Assembly (NCBI RefSeq): GCF_900099645.1 | Contig: NZ_FMTL01000001.1 | Span: 1,426,001-1,490,000 of the forward strand | Source of the DNA: Pseudomonas peli | Lineage (GTDB): Bacteria > Pseudomonadota > Gammaproteobacteria > Pseudomonadales > Pseudomonadaceae | DNA: 64,000 nucleotides | Direction: 5' to 3' | Shown here: piece after piece, positions 37,633-47,653 of the stretch | How positions within the stretch are numbered: position 1 is the first letter of the stretch | Layout of the letters: each line of letters starts with the position of its first letter | The notes under the pieces: model-generated | The model's database searches: none | Seen by the model: the letters and a program-made list of their open reading frames with translations, nothing else | Told to the model about the DNA's origin: nothing | Position numbers and translations under genes: made by a program

Positions 37633-38992
37633 AGCCCTCAAGCTGGCCGTGGTCGGCCATACCAATGTCGGCAAGACCTCGCTGCTGCGCACCCTGACCC
37701 GCGATGTCGGCTTTGGTGAGGTGTCCCATCGCCCCAGCACCACTCGCCACGTCGAAGGCGCACGGCTGTCGGTGGACGGCGAGGCGCTGCTGGAGCTGTA
37801 CGACACCCCCGGTCTGGAAGACGCCATCGCCCTGCTCGATTATCTGGAACGCCTGGATCGCCCCGGTGAACGCCTGGACGGCCCGGCGCGGCTGGCGCGC
37901 TTTCTCGACGGCAGCGAGGCGCGCCAGCGTTTCGAGCAGGAAGCCAAGGTACTGCGCCAGCTGCTGGCCTCGGACGCCGGCCTCTATGTGATTGATGCGC
38001 GCGAGCCGGTGCTGGCCAAATACCGTGACGAGCTGGCGGTGCTGAGCATGTGCGGTCGGCCCTTGCTGCCAGTGCTGAACTTCGTCAGCAGCAGCCAGCA
38101 CCGCGAACAGGACTGGCGCGACGCCTTGGCCCGCCTTGGCCTGCATGCCCTGGTGTGCTTCGACAGCGTGGCGCCGCCGCTGGATGGCGAGCGTCGCCTA
38201 TACGACAGCCTGGCGCTGCTGCAGGAAAAAGCCCGACCGCAACTGCAACGCTTGATCGACGATCACCTGGCGCAACGCCAATTGCGCAAAAGCAGCGCTG
38301 CGCGGCTGATCGCCGAACTGCTGCTGGACTGTGCCGCCTGCCGCCGTAGCGTGGCGGCGCAAGCGGTGCTGGAACAAGGCGCCATCCACGAACTGCATCA
38401 AACCATTCGCCAACGCGAGCAACGCTGTGTGAAAGCCTTGCTGCGCCTGTATGCCTTCCGCCAGGACGACGCCAAGGCCGGTGACCTGCCCTTGCTCGAC
38501 GGCCGCTGGGGTGACGACCTGTTCAACCCGGAAACACTCAAGCAGCTCGGCATCAATATCGGCGGCGGCATGGCGGCGGGCGCGGCTACTGGCGTGGGCG
38601 TCGATCTGCTGGTCGGCGGGATTACCCTCGGCGCGGCGGCGCTGATCGGTGCCGTGCTCGGCGGCAGCGCGCAAACCCTGCGCGGCTATGGCGCGCGGCT
38701 GAAAGGCAAACTCAAGGGCCAACGCGAGCTGACCGTGGACGACGCCGTGCTGCGCCTGCTCGCGCTGCGTCAACAGCTGCTACTGCAAGCACTGGAAGCC
38801 CGTGGTCATGCCGCGGTCGAGGCCATCAACCTGAGTACGCCGCAGGACACCAGCTGGCGCGAAGGCAAGCTGCCGGAGGCCCTGCACAAAGCCCGCGCCC
38901 ACCCGGAATGGTCATCGCTCAACCCCGGCGCGACACTGGAAGAGGGCGAGAGGCAGGAGCAGGTGCAGCAGTTGGCGGCGGAGTTGCTCTAG
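37625..38992 (+). CDS. DUF3482 GTPase (Era/Der-like G domain)
   Basis: A 455-residue GTP-binding protein. G1 is GHTNVGKTS (residues 11-19), a G2-like Thr pair follows in RPSTTRHVEG, and G3 is DTPG. The NKxD motif is replaced by NFVS (VLNFVSSSQ), so guanine recognition may differ or the motif has drifted. The C-terminal part (about 240-455) is helical with a Gly/Ala-rich segment NIGGGMAAGAATGVGVDLLV that could insert into membrane, as in the DUF3482 family. GGAG stands 8 bases before the ATG at 37625, inside the DUF2868 gene. The pair probably acts together at the inner membrane; role unknown. Confidence 0.85.
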   Translation: MTKALKLAVVGHTNVGKTSLLRTLTRDVGFGEVSHRPSTTRHVEGARLSVDGEALLELYDTPGLEDAIALLDYLERLDRPGERLDGPARLARFLDGSEARQRFEQEAKVLRQLLASDAGLYVIDAREPVLAKYRDELAVLSMCGRPLLPVLNFVSSSQHREQDWRDALARLGLHALVCFDSVAPPLDGERRLYDSLALLQEKARPQLQRLIDDHLAQRQLRKSSAARLIAELLLDCAACRRSVAAQAVLEQGAIHELHQTIRQREQRCVKALLRLYAFRQDDAKAGDLPLLDGRWGDDLFNPETLKQLGINIGGGMAAGAATGVGVDLLVGGITLGAAALIGAVLGGSAQTLRGYGARLKGKLKGQRELTVDDAVLRLLALRQQLLLQALEARGHAAVEAINLSTPQDTSWREGKLPEALHKARAHPEWSSLNPGATLEEGERQEQVQQLAAELL

Positions 38993-39027
38993 CTCTGAGA
39001 CATCGCGGCAATGGCCACGATTAACGA

Positions 39028-39822
39028 TCAGACTGCGACAGGCGCCGGGATATGCGGATGCGCCTGGTAGCCAACCAGCTCGAAGTCCTCGAACTTGAAC
39101 GCCAGCAGATCCTTCACCTCGGGATTGAGCTTCATCACCGGCAGCGGTAGCGGCTCACGGCTCAGTTGCAGGTCGGTCTGCTCGATATGGTTGGCGTACA
39201 GGTGGCAGTCGCCGCCAGTCCAGATGAAGTCACCGGGCTGCAAACCGCAGACTTGGGCGACCATCAGGGTCAGCAGCGCGTAGCTGGCGATATTGAATGG
39301 CACACCCAAAAATATATCAGCCGAGCGCTGATACAGCTGGCAGCTCAGCTTGCCGTCGGCCACATAGAACTGGAACAGCGCATGACATGGCGGCAGAGCC
39401 ATCTGCTCAACCAGGGCCGGGTTCCATGCAGATACGATCAGGCGGCGCGAGTCAGGGTTCTTCTTGATCATCTCGATCAACTTGCTGATCTGGTCGATCG
39501 ACTCGCCGTTCGGCGCCGGCCAGCTGCGCCACTGGTAGCCGTACACCGGGCCAAGATCGCCGTTCTCGTCGGCCCACTCGTCCCAGATACGCACACCGTT
39601 GTCCTTCAGGTACTTGATGTTGGTGTCGCCCTGAAGGAACCACAGCAGCTCGTGGATGATGGATTTCAGGTGGCACTTCTTGGTGGTCACCAGCGGGAAG
39701 CCGTCGGCCAGGTTGAAGCGCATCTGATGGGCAAAAATACTGTAGGTGCCAGTGCCAGTACGGTCACTCTTGAAGGTGCCGGTCTCACGCACCAGGCGCA
39801 TCAGGTCGAGGTACTGTTTCAT
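39028..39822 (-). CDS. thyA: Thymidylate synthase
   Basis: Converts dUMP to dTMP using methylene-tetrahydrofolate. The 264-residue protein matches the E. coli enzyme in length. The nucleophile is Cys 146 in [12 protein letters not shown], with the dUMP-phosphate motif [13 protein letters not shown] upstream. [13 protein letters not shown] and the C-terminal APVAV complete the active site. The start overlaps the lgt stop (ATGA), the conserved lgt-thyA coupling. It is convergent with the GTPase gene. Confidence 0.97.
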   Translation of the reverse strand: MKQYLDLMRLVRETGTFKSDRTGTGTYSIFAHQMRFNLADGFPLVTTKKCHLKSIIHELLWFLQGDTNIKYLKDNGVRIWDEWADENGDLGPVYGYQWRSWPAPNGESIDQISKLIEMIKKNPDSRRLIVSAWNPALVEQMALPPCHALFQFYVADGKLSCQLYQRSADIFLGVPFNIASYALLTLMVAQVCGLQPGDFIWTGGDCHLYANHIEQTDLQLSREPLPLPVMKLNPEVKDLLAFKFEDFELVGYQAHPHIPAPVAV

Positions 39823-40622
39823 TGCACGGCCTCCTGCGCCGCCTGGCGCTTGTAGGCATAGGCGATCAGACCCAGGCCACCGAGGATCATCGGCACGCAG
39901 AGCACCTGGCCCATGGTCAACCAGCCGCCTGCCAGGTAACCCAGCTGAGCATCCGGCACGCGGACAAACTCAACGATAAAACGGAAGATCCCGTAGCACA
40001 TGGCAAACATGCCGGACACGGCCATGGTCGGGCGCGGCTTGCGCGAGTAGAACCAGAGAATGGCGAACAGCGCCACACCTTCCAGGGCGAACTGGTACAG
40101 CTGCGAGGGGTGGCGCGCCAGTTGCTGCGGGTCGGTGGGGAAGATCATCGCCCACGGCACGTCGGTCGCCTTGCCCCACAGTTCGGCGTTGATGAAGTTG
40201 CCGATACGCCCAGCACCCAAGCCAATCGGCACCAGCGGCGCAATAAAGTCCATCAGCTCAAAGAAGCTCTTGTTGTTGCGCTTGCCGAACCACCAGGTGG
40301 CCAGCATTACGCCGATCAACCCGCCGTGGAACGACATGCCACCTTCCCAGATGCGCAGCATGCGCACCGGTTCGGCGATATAGGCAGCCAAATCGTAGAA
40401 CAGCACGTACCCCAGGCGGCCACCGAGGATCACGCCCATGGCGACCCAGAACACCAGATCGGAGAGCTTCTCCTTGTTCCAAGTCGGCGCGAAGGCGTTG
40501 ACCCGGCGCGAGGCCAGCCACCAAGCGCCGCCGATGCCGATCAGGTACATCAGGCCGTACCAATGGATTTTCAGTGGGCCAAGGGCCAGCGCAACTGGGT
40601 CGATCTGCGGGTAAGGCAGCAT
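39819..40622 (-). CDS. lgt: Prolipoprotein diacylglyceryl transferase
   Basis: Inner-membrane enzyme that attaches diacylglycerol to the lipobox cysteine of prolipoproteins, the first step of lipoprotein maturation. The 267 residues contain about seven transmembrane helices. The signature [15 protein letters not shown] (about residues 137-151) carries the essential Arg and Asn; [10 protein letters not shown] holds the essential His, and HPSQLYQ follows. AAGGAG lies 6 bases before the ATG at 40622; an adjacent TTG is not needed. Confidence 0.96.
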   Translation of the reverse strand: MLPYPQIDPVALALGPLKIHWYGLMYLIGIGGAWWLASRRVNAFAPTWNKEKLSDLVFWVAMGVILGGRLGYVLFYDLAAYIAEPVRMLRIWEGGMSFHGGLIGVMLATWWFGKRNNKSFFELMDFIAPLVPIGLGAGRIGNFINAELWGKATDVPWAMIFPTDPQQLARHPSQLYQFALEGVALFAILWFYSRKPRPTMAVSGMFAMCYGIFRFIVEFVRVPDAQLGYLAGGWLTMGQVLCVPMILGGLGLIAYAYKRQAAQEAVQ

Positions 40623-40632
40623 CAAAAACTCC

Positions 40633-41415
40633 TTAAACGAGGAAACTCAGGCCCACGCTAAACAGCAGCAGGGCAAACAGACGCTTGAGCAGGCGCGGCG
40701 ACAACTTGTGCGCCAAGCGTGCGCCGACACGAGCAAAGTACATGCTGGGGATCGCAATGCCGGCCAACGCCGGTAGGTAGACAAAGCCCAGGCTCCACTC
40801 TGGCAGCGCGGGTTTATCCCAGCCCAGCCAGATAAAACTCAGGGCGCTGGCTATCGCAATCGGCAAACCGCAGGCCGAAGACGTGGCCACCGCCTGCTGC
40901 ATCGCAACGCTGCGCCAGGTCAGGAACGGCACGGTCAGCGAACCGCCGCCAATCCCGAAAATCGCCGAGGCCCAGCCAATCACGCCACCGGCCAGGGTCA
41001 GCGCCGGCTTGCCTGGGACAGTGCGGCTGGCTTTGGGTTTCAGTTCCAGGGCCATTTGCACGGCAATAATGATCGCAAACACGCCGATGATCTTCTGCAG
41101 CAGCGGCCCCTGAATCGCCGCTGCAGTCATTGCGCCCAACCCAGCACCGAGCAGAATACCCAGGGTCATCCAGGCAAATACCGGCCACAGCACGGCGCCT
41201 TTACGCTGGTGTTCCAGCACCGAGTTGATCGAGGTGAAGATGATCGTCGCCAACGACGTACCGACCGCCAGGTGGGTCAGGATCATCGGATCAAAGCCCT
41301 GCGCAGCAAAACTCAGCACCAGCACCGGCACGATGATAATGCCGCCACCCACCCCGAATAACCCGGCAAGCGTTCCGGCGGCAGCCCCCAGGACCAAATA
41401 CAGCAGCAGTTCCAT
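40633..41415 (-). CDS. TSUP/TauE-SafE family membrane transporter
   Basis: A 260-residue integral membrane protein of the sulphite-exporter TauE/SafE family, with about seven to eight hydrophobic helices. Family motifs are [15 protein letters not shown] (about residues 17-31) and the repeated [19 protein letters not shown] in the second half. Substrate (sulphite, sulphonate or other anion) cannot be read. ATG 41415 ([10 protein letters not shown]) is chosen because GGGGG lies just upstream and it begins at the first helix. It is 10 bases upstream of lgt on the same strand, likely one transcript TSUP-lgt-thyA. Confidence 0.88.
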   Translation of the reverse strand: MELLLYLVLGAAAGTLAGLFGVGGGIIIVPVLVLSFAAQGFDPMILTHLAVGTSLATIIFTSINSVLEHQRKGAVLWPVFAWMTLGILLGAGLGAMTAAAIQGPLLQKIIGVFAIIIAVQMALELKPKASRTVPGKPALTLAGGVIGWASAIFGIGGGSLTVPFLTWRSVAMQQAVATSSACGLPIAIASALSFIWLGWDKPALPEWSLGFVYLPALAGIAIPSMYFARVGARLAHKLSPRLLKRLFALLLFSVGLSFLV

Positions 41416-41536
41416 CAGCACCCCCGCAAACAATCCGGCATGGTAACGGATGCACAGGGCCGGACTCTACTTTGGGCGATGGATGTCCGTCCTGGCTTTG
41501 CGTAAAGTGCCTGCATCGCCTGTGGAATAGACCAGC

Positions 41537-41905
41537 ATGCGCCCGACCCTGTACCTGAAGCTGAGCTGTAACCAGATGCACCTGACGCATCTGCAGAGTG
41601 GCCGCGTACTGCACTTGCAAGCGGACCCTGCGTTCAGCAACCCACGCCTGTTGGTGGCAGATTTTGCGGCAGCACAACACCTGCTGCTGGGCGGGATCAC
41701 GGCCCTGCTGCCCCATCGTTTCCTGCGTCTGAGCCGACCACCGCAACTGCTGATTCAACCGCTGGAACGCCTGGAGGGCGGTTTGTCTCAGGTTGAAGAA
41801 CGCATTCTGCTGGAGCTTGGCCTCGGCTGCGGCGCGCGCAAGGTGCGCCTGCACCTGGGCCAGGAGCTGGACAATGCCGGCGTGCTGGCGAAATTAGGGA
41901 GCTGA
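41537..41905 (+). CDS. Conserved small protein of unknown function
   Basis: A 122-residue soluble protein (MRPTLYLKLSCNQMHLTHL) with a short beta-rich start and a C-terminal helix ERILLELGLGCGARKVRLHL. I do not recognise a functional domain. The stop is 2 bases before the NRDE gene start, so the two are one operon, divergent from the TSUP gene. Its position matches an uncharacterised protein near PA0339. Confidence 0.7.
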   Translation: MRPTLYLKLSCNQMHLTHLQSGRVLHLQADPAFSNPRLLVADFAAAQHLLLGGITALLPHRFLRLSRPPQLLIQPLERLEGGLSQVEERILLELGLGCGARKVRLHLGQELDNAGVLAKLGS

Positions 41906-41907
41906 TC

Positions 41908-42654
41908 ATGTGCCTGATCGTCCTGGCCTGGCGACCGGGCCATGCCCAACCGCTGCTGGTGGCCGCCAACCGTGATGAGTTCTATGCTCGCCCGAGCCAG
42001 CCCCTGGCCGAATGGCCCGACAGACCGGGACTGATTGCCGGGCGCGATCTGCAAGCCGGAGGTACCTGGCTGGGTGTCGGTCCGGGCGGACGCTTTGCCG
42101 CACTGACCAATATTCGCGCCCCCGGCCAGGCATTAGGCAGCCGCTCTCGTGGCGAGCTACCGGCAGCCTTTCTCAGTGGCGACCGCAGCATCGACACATT
42201 TCTACAAGACCTGCACGAGCAGCGGCACCACTACAGCGGCTTTAACCTGCTGCTGGGTGACCCTCAGCAGCTCTGGCACTTCAACTCCCATACCGGGAAC
42301 GCCACGCCCTTGGCGGAAGGCGTACACGGCCTGTCGAATGCCGACCTGAATACGCCCTGGCCCAAGCTGCAGCGGGCCAAGCAGGCCCTGAGCGATGGCC
42401 TGCATGAAGCCACCCCACAAATGTTGCTCAAACTGTTGGCCGACCCCACCGGTGCGGCGGACGCGGAGCTGCCGCAAACCGGTATCGGCCTAACCGGCGA
42501 ACGCCTGCTTTCCAGCGTGTTTATTACCAGTGCCAGCTACGGCACGCGCGCTAGCACCGCCTTGATTGTGAATGCCGACGGCAGCCGCACGCTCACCGAA
42601 CGCACGTTCGGCAGCCATGGCAGTTATCTGGGTGAGGTGCTCGTGCCCTGTTGA
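41908..42654 (+). CDS. NRDE/TANGO2-family protein
   Basis: A 248-residue protein of the NRDE (TANGO2-like) family, named for the motif seen here as VAANRDEFYARP (about residues 18-29). The Cys 2 start MCLIVLAW, GGTWLGVGPGGRFAALTN and GFNLLLGD are conserved features. Cys 2 resembles an N-terminal nucleophile, but activity is not established; the eukaryotic relative is linked to haem or lipid handling. It is 2 bases after the previous gene. Confidence 0.85.
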   Translation: MCLIVLAWRPGHAQPLLVAANRDEFYARPSQPLAEWPDRPGLIAGRDLQAGGTWLGVGPGGRFAALTNIRAPGQALGSRSRGELPAAFLSGDRSIDTFLQDLHEQRHHYSGFNLLLGDPQQLWHFNSHTGNATPLAEGVHGLSNADLNTPWPKLQRAKQALSDGLHEATPQMLLKLLADPTGAADAELPQTGIGLTGERLLSSVFITSASYGTRASTALIVNADGSRTLTERTFGSHGSYLGEVLVPC

Positions 42655-42660
42655 GGCCGC

Positions 42661-43530
42661 TCAGTCGCTGCGCACAGGTTCGCTGAGCTCATCCAAGGTA
42701 AACAGCGGCGCGGCAATCGCCGGGTCGTCGGCATCCGCCACCAGCAGGGGTCGACCATCGGCCTGAAAGGTCAGCCCTTCGATCTTCACCACTGGCGCCA
42801 AGCGGCTCAGCGCGACGATATTCAGTTGCGCGTCCAGCCGCCCAAGCACGCTGCCAACGCAGGCACCATCCAGGTAGCTGGAATCAGTAGCCTCTGCCGA
42901 TGCCGTGAAATACAGCGCGCCCCAGGGCGCCACGCTGAGATCGGTGAGGCTCAATTGCACACCGTCCAGCTCCGGTAATTGCAGCGGCACAATGCGTTGC
43001 AAAGTGGCTGCACTCAACTGCCCGCCTTCTAGATCGCGCAGCACCTGCGGCAAATCGAGCAGCACCAGGGCGTTTTCTCGGCCACGACCATTGCCGCGCT
43101 GCGCCAGTAGCACCTGCTGGTGATAGACCACGCCGCCTTCGATATTCAGGTCCTGAAAGTGCTCAGCGAGCGCCCGGTACAAGGGATTAAGGTCGATCAC
43201 GCGCACATTCCCGGCCTCAACCAGACAACCGCGACAGCGGTGTTCGGTGGAACCGGAACCTAACGCCAACAGGCTGTCAGCGGGCAATGACATCAAGGCT
43301 TCGAAGTCGGGCTTTCGGCGCTTGCGCAGCTTGGCATCGCTGGGTAATTCGCCGGGGAGCAGAGTCAGCTCGGCCTGCCAGTCGCCGCTCAGGCTGTAGC
43401 GCTGCAGCACCAGTGCATCGTCGGCCAACACCCAGAAACTATGCCCCTGACAGACCAATGCACTGGCTGCCGACAGCCGCAGCGTGGCCAGTTGGCGCAA
43501 TTGCAGGGGGGTTGCGGCAAGCGTCAGCAT
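42661..43530 (-). CDS. Conserved protein, probable beta-propeller (DUF6929-like)
   Basis: A 289-residue soluble protein without signal peptide. Repeating beta-strand patterns (FWVLADDALVLQRYSL, LLALGSGSTEHRCRG, LLVADADDPA) suggest a six-bladed propeller as in DUF6929 proteins. A C-rich patch HRCRGCLV near residue 117 is unusual for such a fold. Function unknown. It is convergent with the NRDE gene (6-base gap) and follows ptsP by 13 bases on the same strand. Confidence 0.7.
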   Translation of the reverse strand: MLTLAATPLQLRQLATLRLSAASALVCQGHSFWVLADDALVLQRYSLSGDWQAELTLLPGELPSDAKLRKRRKPDFEALMSLPADSLLALGSGSTEHRCRGCLVEAGNVRVIDLNPLYRALAEHFQDLNIEGGVVYHQQVLLAQRGNGRGRENALVLLDLPQVLRDLEGGQLSAATLQRIVPLQLPELDGVQLSLTDLSVAPWGALYFTASAEATDSSYLDGACVGSVLGRLDAQLNIVALSRLAPVVKIEGLTFQADGRPLLVADADDPAIAAPLFTLDELSEPVRSD

Positions 43531-43543
43531 GAGCCGCGAGCAC

Positions 43544-45823
43544 TCACGCCTGAATATCTGACGCCGGATTGATCATCCGACCCAGGCCGAGGTTGCGTAG
43601 GGCCAGCTGCAGGGTGCTGTGAATCACCTGTGGGTTGTCGATGTTCATCACCTGGCCCAGCAGCTCCTGGGCTTTGCCCAGACTGATCTGCCGCAGCAGC
43701 CATTTCACCTTGGGCAGGTTGGTGGCGTTCATCGACAAGCCGTCGAAGCCCATCGCCATCAGCAACACGGCGCACGCCGGATCACCGGCCATCTCGCCGC
43801 AAATACTCACCGGCTTGCCTTCGGCGTGGGCGCCGGCCACTACCAGGCGCAGCGCCTGCAGCACCGCCGGGTGAAGGAAGTCATAGAGGTCAGCGACGCG
43901 CGGGTTGTTACGGTCCACGGCCAAGAGGTATTGGGTCAGGTCATTCGAGCCGACCGAGAGGAAGTCGACTTGGCGTGCCAGTTCGCGCACCTGATAGACC
44001 GCAGCGGGGATCTCAATCATCACCCCGACCGGCGGCAGCGGCACGTCGGTGCCTTCATCGCGCACTTCGCCCCAGGCACGGTGAATCAGGTGCAGCGCCT
44101 CTTCCAGCTCCTGAATCCCGGAAATCATCGGCAGCAGAATGCGCAGGTTATTCAACCCTTCGCTGGCCTTAAGCATGGCGCGGGTCTGCACCAGGAAGAT
44201 TTCCGGGTGGTCGAGGGTGACGCGGATACCGCGCCAGCCGAGGAAGGGGTTGTCTTCCTTGATCGGGAAATAGCTCAGCGCCTTGTCACCGCCGATATCC
44301 AGGCTGCGCATGGTCACCGGCAGCGGGTGGAAGGCGGCCAGCTGCTCGCGATAGATCGCCAGCTGCTCTTTCTCGCTGGGGAAGCGCTCCTTGATCATAA
44401 ACGGCACTTCAGTGCGGTACAGACCAACGCCTTCGGCACCGCGCTCCTGGGCGCGCTTTACATCAGCAAGCAGGCCGGTGTTGACCCACAGCGGCATACG
44501 GTGGCCGTCGAGGGTTTCGCACGGCAAGGCGCGCAGTGCATCTAGACCCTGCGCCAGCTGGCGTTCTTCCTCGACCACTTCGGCGTATTGCTTGCGCAAC
44601 ACTTCGCTGGGGTTGGTGAACACCTCGCCGTGGTAGCCGTCGACGATCAGCTGAATACCGTCGATCTTCGAATACGGCAGGTCGACCACGCCCATGACCG
44701 TGGGAATACCCATGGCCCGCGCAAAGATGGCCACATGCGAGTTACCCGAGCCCTGTACCGAAACCAGGCCGACCAGCTTGCCTTCCGGTACTTCGCCAAG
44801 CATCGCCGGCGACAGCTCTTCGCTGACCAGAATGCAGTTGTCCGGGTACACCAAGGTCTGTTGACGCGCCTGCTGCAGATAGGCGAGCAGGCGTCGACCG
44901 AGGTCTTTGACATCGCTGGCGCGCTCACGCAGGTAGGCGTCGTCCATCAGTTCAAAACGATTGATGTGCTCGCCAATCACCTGACGCAGTGCGCCCTGGG
45001 CCCACTGACCGGTGCGAATGACCTTGACCACCTCGTTACCCAGGGCGGCGTCTTCCAGCATCATCAGGTAGACGTCGAACAGCGCGCGCTCTTCCGGGCG
45101 CAGCTGCGTGGCCATTCTCGCCGACAACGCGCGCATGTCGCTGCGAACGCCTTCCAGAGCATCATTGAACAGGGCCAGCTCGGCGGCGATGTCATCGACG
45201 GTCTTATCCGGCACCACTTCCAGATCAGCCGGCGGCAGGACCACCACTGCGGTGCCCACGGCTGCGCCAGGCGAGCCGGGTACGCCGATGAACTTGGCTT
45301 CCTGAATGCCCTTACCCTGCCGACCCAGGCCACGGATCGAACCGGTGGCCTCGGCGTGGGCGATAACCCCGGCGAGCTGGGCGCTCATGGTCACCAGGAA
45401 GGCTTCTTCGCCTTCGTCGAACTGGCGCTGTTCTTTCTGCTGGATGACCAATACACCCATCACCTTGCGGTGGTGAATGATTGGCGCACCGAGAAATGAG
45501 GCGTAACGCTCCTCGCCGGTTTCGGCAAAGTAGCGGTAGCGTGGGTGTTCGGACGCGTGTTCGAGGTTGAGCGGCTCTTCGCGGGTGCCGACCAGGCCGA
45601 CCAAGCCCTCGTTGGGGGCCATGCTGACCTTGCCGATGGCTTTCTTGTTCAAGCCCTCGGTGGCCATCAGCACAAAGCGATTGCTTTCAGGGTCCAGCAG
45701 GTAGACCGAGCAGACCTGGCTGCCCATAGCCTCGCGCACTCGCTGCACGATAATGCCCAGCGCCGCCTTGAGGTCCTTGGCGGCATTTACTTCCTGGACA
45801 ATCTTGCGCAGCGTATTGAGCAT
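43544..45823 (-). CDS. ptsP: Phosphoenolpyruvate-protein phosphotransferase PtsP (EI-Ntr)
   Basis: First enzyme of the nitrogen-related phosphotransferase system, passing phosphate from PEP to NPr. The 759-residue protein starts with a GAF domain (about 1-165), which senses glutamine/alpha-ketoglutarate status in this family. The phospho-His site is in the segment GSGNSHVAIFARAMG near residue 357. The PEP-binding TIM barrel follows, with GVGLYRTEVPFM, MRSLDIGGDKAL and the C-terminal CGEMAGDPACA, whose Cys is catalytic. It lies 18 bases after rppH in the conserved rppH-ptsP pair. Confidence 0.96.
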   Translation of the reverse strand: MLNTLRKIVQEVNAAKDLKAALGIIVQRVREAMGSQVCSVYLLDPESNRFVLMATEGLNKKAIGKVSMAPNEGLVGLVGTREEPLNLEHASEHPRYRYFAETGEERYASFLGAPIIHHRKVMGVLVIQQKEQRQFDEGEEAFLVTMSAQLAGVIAHAEATGSIRGLGRQGKGIQEAKFIGVPGSPGAAVGTAVVVLPPADLEVVPDKTVDDIAAELALFNDALEGVRSDMRALSARMATQLRPEERALFDVYLMMLEDAALGNEVVKVIRTGQWAQGALRQVIGEHINRFELMDDAYLRERASDVKDLGRRLLAYLQQARQQTLVYPDNCILVSEELSPAMLGEVPEGKLVGLVSVQGSGNSHVAIFARAMGIPTVMGVVDLPYSKIDGIQLIVDGYHGEVFTNPSEVLRKQYAEVVEEERQLAQGLDALRALPCETLDGHRMPLWVNTGLLADVKRAQERGAEGVGLYRTEVPFMIKERFPSEKEQLAIYREQLAAFHPLPVTMRSLDIGGDKALSYFPIKEDNPFLGWRGIRVTLDHPEIFLVQTRAMLKASEGLNNLRILLPMISGIQELEEALHLIHRAWGEVRDEGTDVPLPPVGVMIEIPAAVYQVRELARQVDFLSVGSNDLTQYLLAVDRNNPRVADLYDFLHPAVLQALRLVVAGAHAEGKPVSICGEMAGDPACAVLLMAMGFDGLSMNATNLPKVKWLLRQISLGKAQELLGQVMNIDNPQVIHSTLQLALRNLGLGRMINPASDIQA

Positions 45824-45841
45824 ACTTGGCTCTAGCCTGTG

Positions 45842-46321
45842 TCAGTCCCGCGCCAAGAGGCGCGGAGCGAGTTCCTTGAGGGCGCGACGGTAAACCTCGC
45901 GCTTGAATGTCACCACCTGGCCCAGCGGGTACCAGTAACTGACCCAGCGCCAGCCGTCGAACTCCGGCTTACCGGTCAGGTCCATGCGCACCCGATCCTC
46001 TGCGCCAGTCAAACGCAGGAGGAACCACTTCTGTTTCTGCCCGATGCACAGCGGCTGGCTGTGCGTGCGCACCAGGCGCTGAGGCAGACGATAACGCAAC
46101 CAGCCTCGGGTGCAGGCGAGAATTTTCACATCCTGCTGTTCAAGGCCAACTTCTTCGTTCAATTCGCGGTACAGCGCTTCTTCCGGTGACTCATGGTCAT
46201 TGATCCCGCCCTGCGGGAACTGCCAAGCGTCCTGGTTTATCCGACGCGCCCACAGCACCTGGCCGACATCATTGGTCAGAATGATGCCGACATTCGGGCG
46301 AAAACCATCGGAATCGATCAC
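45842..46321 (-). CDS. rppH: RNA pyrophosphohydrolase
   Basis: Nudix enzyme that removes pyrophosphate from triphosphorylated 5' RNA ends and so starts mRNA decay. Start GTG 46321 gives [15 protein letters not shown] and 159 residues, exactly the family form. The Nudix box [20 protein letters not shown] followed by VGL is intact (about residues 37-59), with the three metal-binding glutamates. An ATG 9 bases upstream would add MCA, which homologues lack. GAGG precedes the start. Confidence 0.95.
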   Translation of the reverse strand: MIDSDGFRPNVGIILTNDVGQVLWARRINQDAWQFPQGGINDHESPEEALYRELNEEVGLEQQDVKILACTRGWLRYRLPQRLVRTHSQPLCIGQKQKWFLLRLTGAEDRVRMDLTGKPEFDGWRWVSYWYPLGQVVTFKREVYRRALKELAPRLLARD

Positions 46322-46476
46322 GGCACACAACCTCGTAAACGCCTGAATTTAAGACATGCGGGCATTGTTCCACAAAGGCCGCGGCAGCAGCAACGCGAGC
46401 GGGGCGCGTAATAGGAATGACCTATAAAAGCCGTTATTCTGGCCGCCTTTCGTAGCTGGCAATCAAAGGTGCTCCC

Positions 46477-47130
46477 GTGCGTTTGGCTTTATTCGATCTC
46501 GACAACACCCTGCTCGGCGGCGACAGCGATCACGCCTGGGGGGACTACCTGTGTGAGCGCGGCATCCTCGACGGGATTGCCTATAAGGCGCGCAACGATG
46601 ACTTCTATCAGGACTACCTGGCCGGCCGCCTGAACATCACCGACTACCTGAACTTCAGCCTGGAAATCCTCGGCCGCACGGAAATGGCGCAGCTGGAGCA
46701 GTGGCACCGCGAGTTTATGCGCGACTGCGTCGAGCCGATCATCCTTGCCAAAGGCGAAGCGCTGCTCGCCGAGCACCGCGAAGCCGGCGACAAGCTGTTG
46801 ATCATCACCGCCACCAACCGCTTCGTAACCGCGCCGATTGCTGCGCGCCTTGGGGTCGACACCCTGCTGGCCACCGAATGTGAAATGGCCGACGGCCGCT
46901 ACACCGGACGCACCACCGACGTGCCGTGTTTCAAGGAAGGCAAGGTCACCCGCCTTAACCGCTGGTTGGCGGAAAGCGGCCTTAACCTCAACGACAGTTA
47001 CTTCTACAGTGACTCAATGAACGACCTGCCCCTGCTGGAGCAAGTCACTCACCCCTTCGCCGTCGACCCCGATCCAAACCTTCGCGCTGAAGCAGAAAAG
47101 CGTGGCTGGCCGGTGATCTCGCTGCGCTAA
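46477..47130 (+). CDS. HAD-family phosphatase, probably histidinol-phosphatase
   Basis: A 217-residue HAD-superfamily IB (SerB-like) hydrolase. Motif I is [13 protein letters not shown] with nucleophile Asp 7 and acid Asp 9. Motif II is the Thr in [10 protein letters not shown] near residue 111. Motif III is Lys in CFKEGKV, and motif IV is [14 protein letters not shown] recall that the P. aeruginosa protein at this position (PA0335) was shown to act as histidinol-phosphate phosphatase; this assignment rests on synteny and likeness. It ends at the strong terminator at 47144. Confidence 0.85.
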   Translation: MRLALFDLDNTLLGGDSDHAWGDYLCERGILDGIAYKARNDDFYQDYLAGRLNITDYLNFSLEILGRTEMAQLEQWHREFMRDCVEPIILAKGEALLAEHREAGDKLLIITATNRFVTAPIAARLGVDTLLATECEMADGRYTGRTTDVPCFKEGKVTRLNRWLAESGLNLNDSYFYSDSMNDLPLLEQVTHPFAVDPDPNLRAEAEKRGWPVISLR

Positions 47131-47143
47131 ACTAGCTGCAAAT

Positions 47144-47173
47144 AAAAACGCCGCCTGATCAGGCGGCGTTTTT
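47144..47173. terminator. Bidirectional Rho-independent terminator
   Basis: A perfect 30-base palindrome centred at 47158.5: AAAAACGCCGCCTGA pairs with TCAGGCGGCGTTTTT. On each strand it forms a GC-rich stem followed by Ts, so it stops both the HAD gene and the convergent membrane-protein gene. Confidence 0.9.
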
Positions 47174-47186
47174 ATTGCGGTATTGA

Positions 47187-47627
47187 TCAAGCTGGCTTGG
47201 CGCCCATCAACCCCATGATCACCAGCAACAACAACACGATCAGCCCGGCATAGACCGCGCAGAAACCCAGCAGGCGCGTGGGTGCTGGTGCGCCATTAAG
47301 GGCTTGCCAGGTGCTCAAGCGGCCCGCCAGCAGCAACCCGGCAACCATCAGCACACCAAACAGCACGCTGCTGAGCAGCAGCCAGGTTTGGCTCAGCGGC
47401 AAACCGATAAGATCAACCAGCAACCAGCCGGTTACCGGCAGGCTCAGAGCCAGCAGGCCGAGCACCGGCATGCTGATCAAGCGGGTGCGTTTCAGCTTGC
47501 GCTGCAAGATGGCGGCATCACCGCCACGCGAGGCCTTCCATAACATAAACAGATGCACTAACACCCCAACCAGCAAGAGGATGCCGGGCAGCATGTGCAG
47601 CATTTTCAGCAATGGGTAATGTTCCAT
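47187..47627 (-). CDS. Small four-helix membrane protein (DUF2269/CopD-like)
   Basis: A 146-residue integral membrane protein with four hydrophobic helices (about 8-28, 50-72, 78-102, 120-142). His 3, His 11 and His 25 lie in or near the first helix (LKMLHMLPGILLLVGVLVHL), a pattern shared with DUF2269/CopD-like proteins that may bind haem or metal. Function not established. It ends just before the bidirectional terminator and follows ilvA by 26 bases on the same strand. Confidence 0.75.
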   Translation of the reverse strand: MEHYPLLKMLHMLPGILLLVGVLVHLFMLWKASRGGDAAILQRKLKRTRLISMPVLGLLALSLPVTGWLLVDLIGLPLSQTWLLLSSVLFGVLMVAGLLLAGRLSTWQALNGAPAPTRLLGFCAVYAGLIVLLLLVIMGLMGAKPA

Positions 47628-47653
47628 TGTTTCAGTCCTACCGGGTTTCCGGC

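Noticed and set aside
41291..41854. Minus-strand frame in front of the TSUP gene
   Set aside because: It overlaps a better plus-strand gene that ends 2 bases before the NRDE gene; the composition is Gln/Arg/Cys-rich without domain.
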